Shown here one piece after another: positions 60,804-64,000 of a stretch of DNA of 64,000 nt. The notes below the pieces were generated by a model, which did no database searches, had not been told where the DNA came from, and worked only from the letters and a program-made list of their open reading frames with translations. Location of the stretch: NCBI RefSeq assembly GCF_000189635.1, contig NW_002476226.1:248001-312000 (forward strand), given 5' to 3'. Both the position numbers and the translations under genes were made by a program. Positions within the stretch are counted from its first letter, which is position 1. Every line of letters starts with the position of its first letter. Source of the DNA: Tetrahymena thermophila SB210. Taxonomy: Eukaryota; Ciliophora; Oligohymenophorea; Hymenostomatida; Tetrahymenidae.

Positions 60804-63122
60804 ATGTAATTTGGTTCTAAATAATGCTGGTTAAAGCCAAAGATGAAATAAAATCATCAACCTAATAGTGAAAGAGTTTAGTTGAATGTCGGTTAAAATT
60901 TATTTTTTTAACCATAAGATGATAATTTGGATACAAATATAGTTACTATTTCATTTGATTCCATCAAATAATCAGAATAAAATCTGCAAATGGGAGATCC
61001 TATTTTTTGCAAGGGATGCAAAGCTGTTTTGAGTAAGATCTCCAAACTCGAGGTATTAATGTTTAAATCAATTTCTTTCCTATATTTTATATTAATCTAA
61101 AATAACCTAGGAAAATAAAAAAAAAGAAGAGGGTGAAAAAGTAGAGATAGAAGAAGAAGAAAACAAAGATAATAAGTAGGAATAACAACAAATAAAGGAA
61201 GAATTGGAAGAAAATGGAAATATGATTTGGAATTGTGAATTCTGTAAAACAAAGAATGTGATTAATATAGAACGAGAAGAATTACCATAGCAAGAAGATG
61301 TTATCTACATGGTTCAGAGTGTAAATATGAGGAATGTATAAGAAAATGCTCAAAACTTTGAAGAAGAGAATACAATAGTCTTTGTAATTGATGTTAGTGG
61401 AAGTATGTCAGTTACTGCACCTATTAAAAATAAAGATACAAACACATTTAAACATTCCACAATGGTTAGCTCAGAAGAGTTTGAAATGCTGAAATAATTT
61501 ATGGATGAAGAGGATATCTATCAATACACTCAAATGCAATAATAGTAAAATTTCGTTAGTCGTAAGTAGTGCGTATTAGCTGCCATTTAGTAGCAGATGG
61601 AAGATTTAGCAGAAAATCAGCCAAATAAAAAAATAGGATTAATTATTTTCAACAATGAAGTTACCATTTATGGAAGTGGATTTGCAGAACCTGTTGTAAT
61701 AACAGGTGATAAGTTGTATAGAACAGAAGAAATCTACTAAGTTGCTGCAGAAAATAGCTAAAGGTTGTTTAATCTACCAGTTAAGCAATCAAAAAATCGT
61801 TTGATTGAAATTTTTGATTCTATTAAAGAAAAAGGATAAACTGCACTAGGTCCTGCTATTGTAGCTGCTTTAGGTGTTCTTTCTCAATAAAAGAAAGGCT
61901 CATAAATCATTGTCTGCACTGATGGTTTAGCTAATGTGGGAGTAGGATCATTTGAAGATTAGACTAATTACATAGAATTTTATGAAGATGTCAAGCTCAA
62001 GGCGTCTTAAAATGATTCTATCTTTAACATAATTTCTATCAAAGGAGAAGGTTGCAAGTTAGATATTTTAGGAAGTATTGCTGATAAAACAGGAGGTAAT
62101 GTCATGCGTGTCGATCCTGACAATTTGCATAAAGATTTCGCTAATATTTTGTAAGATGAAGTTGTCGCCCTTAAAGCAGAAATGACTATTTACTTAAATA
62201 ATCTCATGAAATTCAGAAATACTGATCCAGATGTAGATAAAGTTACTGAAAACGGATCTAAATGTGTAAAATTTGTAGGAAATGCAACTAAAAAAACTTT
62301 GGCTACCTTTGAATATACTAATAAAACTGACGAAGAAGTAATTTAACAAAAATTAGAGGATAACACAGAAAACATAAAAGAATTACCATTTTAGTGCTAA
62401 ACATTGTACTATAACTTGCAGGGACATAAAATGATTAGAGTTCTAACAAAAAACTAAGAAATTACTTTTGACAAAAAAGTAGCTGAAAAGAATCTTAATT
62501 ACTAAGTAATTAATACAAGAGTAGCCACTCACACAGCTTAATTGATTCAAAATAACAACTACTAATAAGCAAGACATTTTAATAGATAATGGGCAGATTA
62601 TGTGACAACAAACGAACAAGTTAGTTATGATAATTAGTAGATGTTTACTAATTAGAATGCTCAATTAAAAAATGTAGCTCGTAAAAAATAATAAACATAT
62701 CAAAAATTAAGTTAAAATAATTTTTCGATACCTAAAATGAATACATGTGTTTAATAGGTAATTTATTTATTCCTTTTTACAAATAATCATATCAATATAT
62801 TAATTTAAATAAATAGGTTTAACCTTAAAGCTAGTAAATTCTTAATAGTCATGAGGGATTATCAGTAAGTGATTAGAAATCTGATTAACTATTTTAAACT
62901 GCTTCTTTTAGTAATCCTGAAAATGGATAAAATAATTAATAAGAAAAAATTTTCTTAGAAGATGAAAATTAAAATAAATAAGAAGAAAAACCAATTTAGT
63001 TAAAGGAAAGTCAGAAATAACAAATTAATGAAGAAGACATGTTCAGCGGAGATGAGGAATTCTCAGCTGAAGAAGATGAGTTAGAAGCATATATGTACTA
63101 ACAAAAAAATAATAAATTTTGA
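60804..63122 (+). CDS. von Willebrand A domain protein with zinc-ribbon cysteines
   Basis: Exons 60804-61052, 61111-62757 and 62817-63122; 733 residues. Two cysteine pairs in the N-terminal part (FCKGCKA and WNCEFCKTKN), separated by an acidic Lys/Glu insert, could form one zinc ribbon like that of Sec23/Sec24. The vWA domain follows from about residue 190 (TIVFVIDVSGSMSVT, a perfect MIDAS DxSxS, then IGLIIFNNEVTIYG, GQTALGPAIVAALGVL and QIIVCTDGLANVG). A beta-rich part and a helical segment come next (QARHFNRQWADYV). The last ~100 residues are Gln/Glu-rich and acidic. Zinc ribbon plus trunk-like vWA recalls the COPII coat Sec23/24 fold, but the gelsolin part is not evident. The function is a metal-dependent protein-binding scaffold at best guess. 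Confidence 0.8.
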
Positions 63123-63676
63123 ATAAAATATAAGTGCTCATTAGTAGAATTTTACTTATTTCAAATTTATGTGAAAGGAAAATTATAAGTATCAATCAAT
63201 AAATATTTTTAAATATAAATATGTTCGTTCTTTTTCTTGAATATTAATAATATTATAAATAAATGTCAAATGGCATTAAATAATTTGAAATCCTTTTTCA
63301 GAATTTAAATATTTATTATTATTTTTCTTTTTCTATATTTATGGCAAATACAAATCTTAACTAATCTCAAATTTTGTAGCAAATTTTTAATCCTATTTAA
63401 AAATAAGTTAAAATAATAATTTTCATTCATTTTTGATACCAATTATTACAAATACACCTCCCTCTGATTATAAAATTTATTTTTTGAATGATTGGATTTA
63501 TAAAAAAAATAAATAACTATGTGGTAATAGTAAATAAATATTCATATCATATAAAACTCAAAAGAAAAAAACAAAGAAACAAAGAAACAAAAATATATAC
63601 ATTTTATTTAAAATTTTTTGGATAATTATTTACAATATTAATCAATATAAACGTAATTTTGAAACTCAAATGAGAT
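63123..63676. other. Spacer between convergent genes
   Basis: A/T-rich; includes an imperfect CAAAGAAA tandem near 63568-63590. Nothing else seen. Confidence 0.5.
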
Positions 63677-64000
63677 TCATAGAATAGTTACTATTTGATT
63701 AGGAATCTATATTTTAATTGGACTCCTCATTTTTAGTAATTCTTTAGTACTCGCTTAGTTCTCCAGAGGAGTAGAAATAGTATCTTAGCTTGTAATCCTA
63801 ATTAATTAAAGTGTTTTTGAAATTAATAAAAATTAAAAGAAAAAAACAGTTACTTTATTTATAGCACTGATTAAAATAGCAGCTATTTAATTTAAGAATA
63901 TGAAATACTACTAAGAACTTTCATCAAAAAGTATTTTAATACATTATAGCTCTGGATCTTTACATTTAGCCTATTTAGTATATTGATGAATATTTATTTT
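63677..64000 (-). CDS. C-terminal part of an unidentified gene, cut by the right edge
   Basis: The terminal exon 63797-63677 encodes SQDTISTPLENQASTKELLK and a basic tail ending IPNQIVTIL before TGA. A 55-nt intron (63798-63852, GTAACT...ATTAG) joins it to an upstream exon that runs past the edge (FINILNRLNVKIQSYNVLKY and on). About 90 residues are visible. No family can be named from this part. Confidence 0.6.

Noticed and set aside
1-64000. tRNA, rRNA, CRISPR, insertion sequences and bacterial-type operons
   Set aside because: No B-box-type tRNA promoter words, conserved rRNA blocks, direct-repeat/spacer arrays or transposase frames were found by eye; the genome is eukaryotic.

Overview
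The window reads as ciliate somatic (macronuclear) DNA, most like Tetrahymena. It is very AT-rich. Long reading frames appear only if TAA and TAG are read as glutamine and TGA is the only stop (ciliate code 6). Genes are cut by short GT...AG introns, mostly 47-135 nt, and are separated by nearly pure A/T spacers. I see no telomere repeat, chromosome-breakage motif, tRNA, rRNA, transposon or CRISPR array.

Layout from left to right: a leucine-rich-repeat (LRR) protein cut by the left edge (-); a basic coiled-coil protein (-); a ubiquitin-specific protease with DUSP, MYND-like and USP parts (-); an EF-hand protein (-); a C2-like protein (-); a secreted cysteine-rich protein (+); a B-box-like zinc protein whose 3' half is broken into single-codon exons (+); an F-BAR-like protein (-); a small tail-anchored protein (-); ATG5 (-); a Cys-rich membrane protein (-); a 1195-residue coiled-coil protein (+); an ER-type membrane protein (-); a p62/NBR1-like protein (-); a small unknown gene (-); a second LRR gene (-); a thioredoxin-fold secretory protein (+); queuine tRNA-ribosyltransferase (-); a small TIM chaperone (+); an NIF/FCP1-type phosphatase (-); a small zinc-motif protein (+); mitochondrial EF4/GUF1 (-); ribosomal protein eL18 (+); a cyclic-nucleotide phosphodiesterase (+); a Gln/Asn/Ser-rich protein (-); a vWA protein with zinc-ribbon cysteines (+); and the 3' end of a gene cut by the right edge (-).

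The outstanding feature is the gene at 15241-18147. I resolve 29 exons; 17 of them are exactly 3 nt (one codon) and 15 of these are consecutive, each between an AG acceptor and a GTAA/GTGA donor, with introns of about 48-71 nt. Every junction in this stretch is phase 0, and the chain ends in a normal terminal exon with a TGA stop. From memory and unverified, a Tetrahymena 'mini-exon B-box' family (TMEB) with many short exons has been reported; this gene fits that type.

Functional themes: autophagy (ATG5 plus a candidate selective-autophagy receptor with PB1-like, LIR-like and ZZ parts), ubiquitin removal, mitochondrial import and translation, tRNA modification and cyclic-nucleotide signalling. 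No gene order suggests an operon; neighbours look like independent eukaryotic transcription units.
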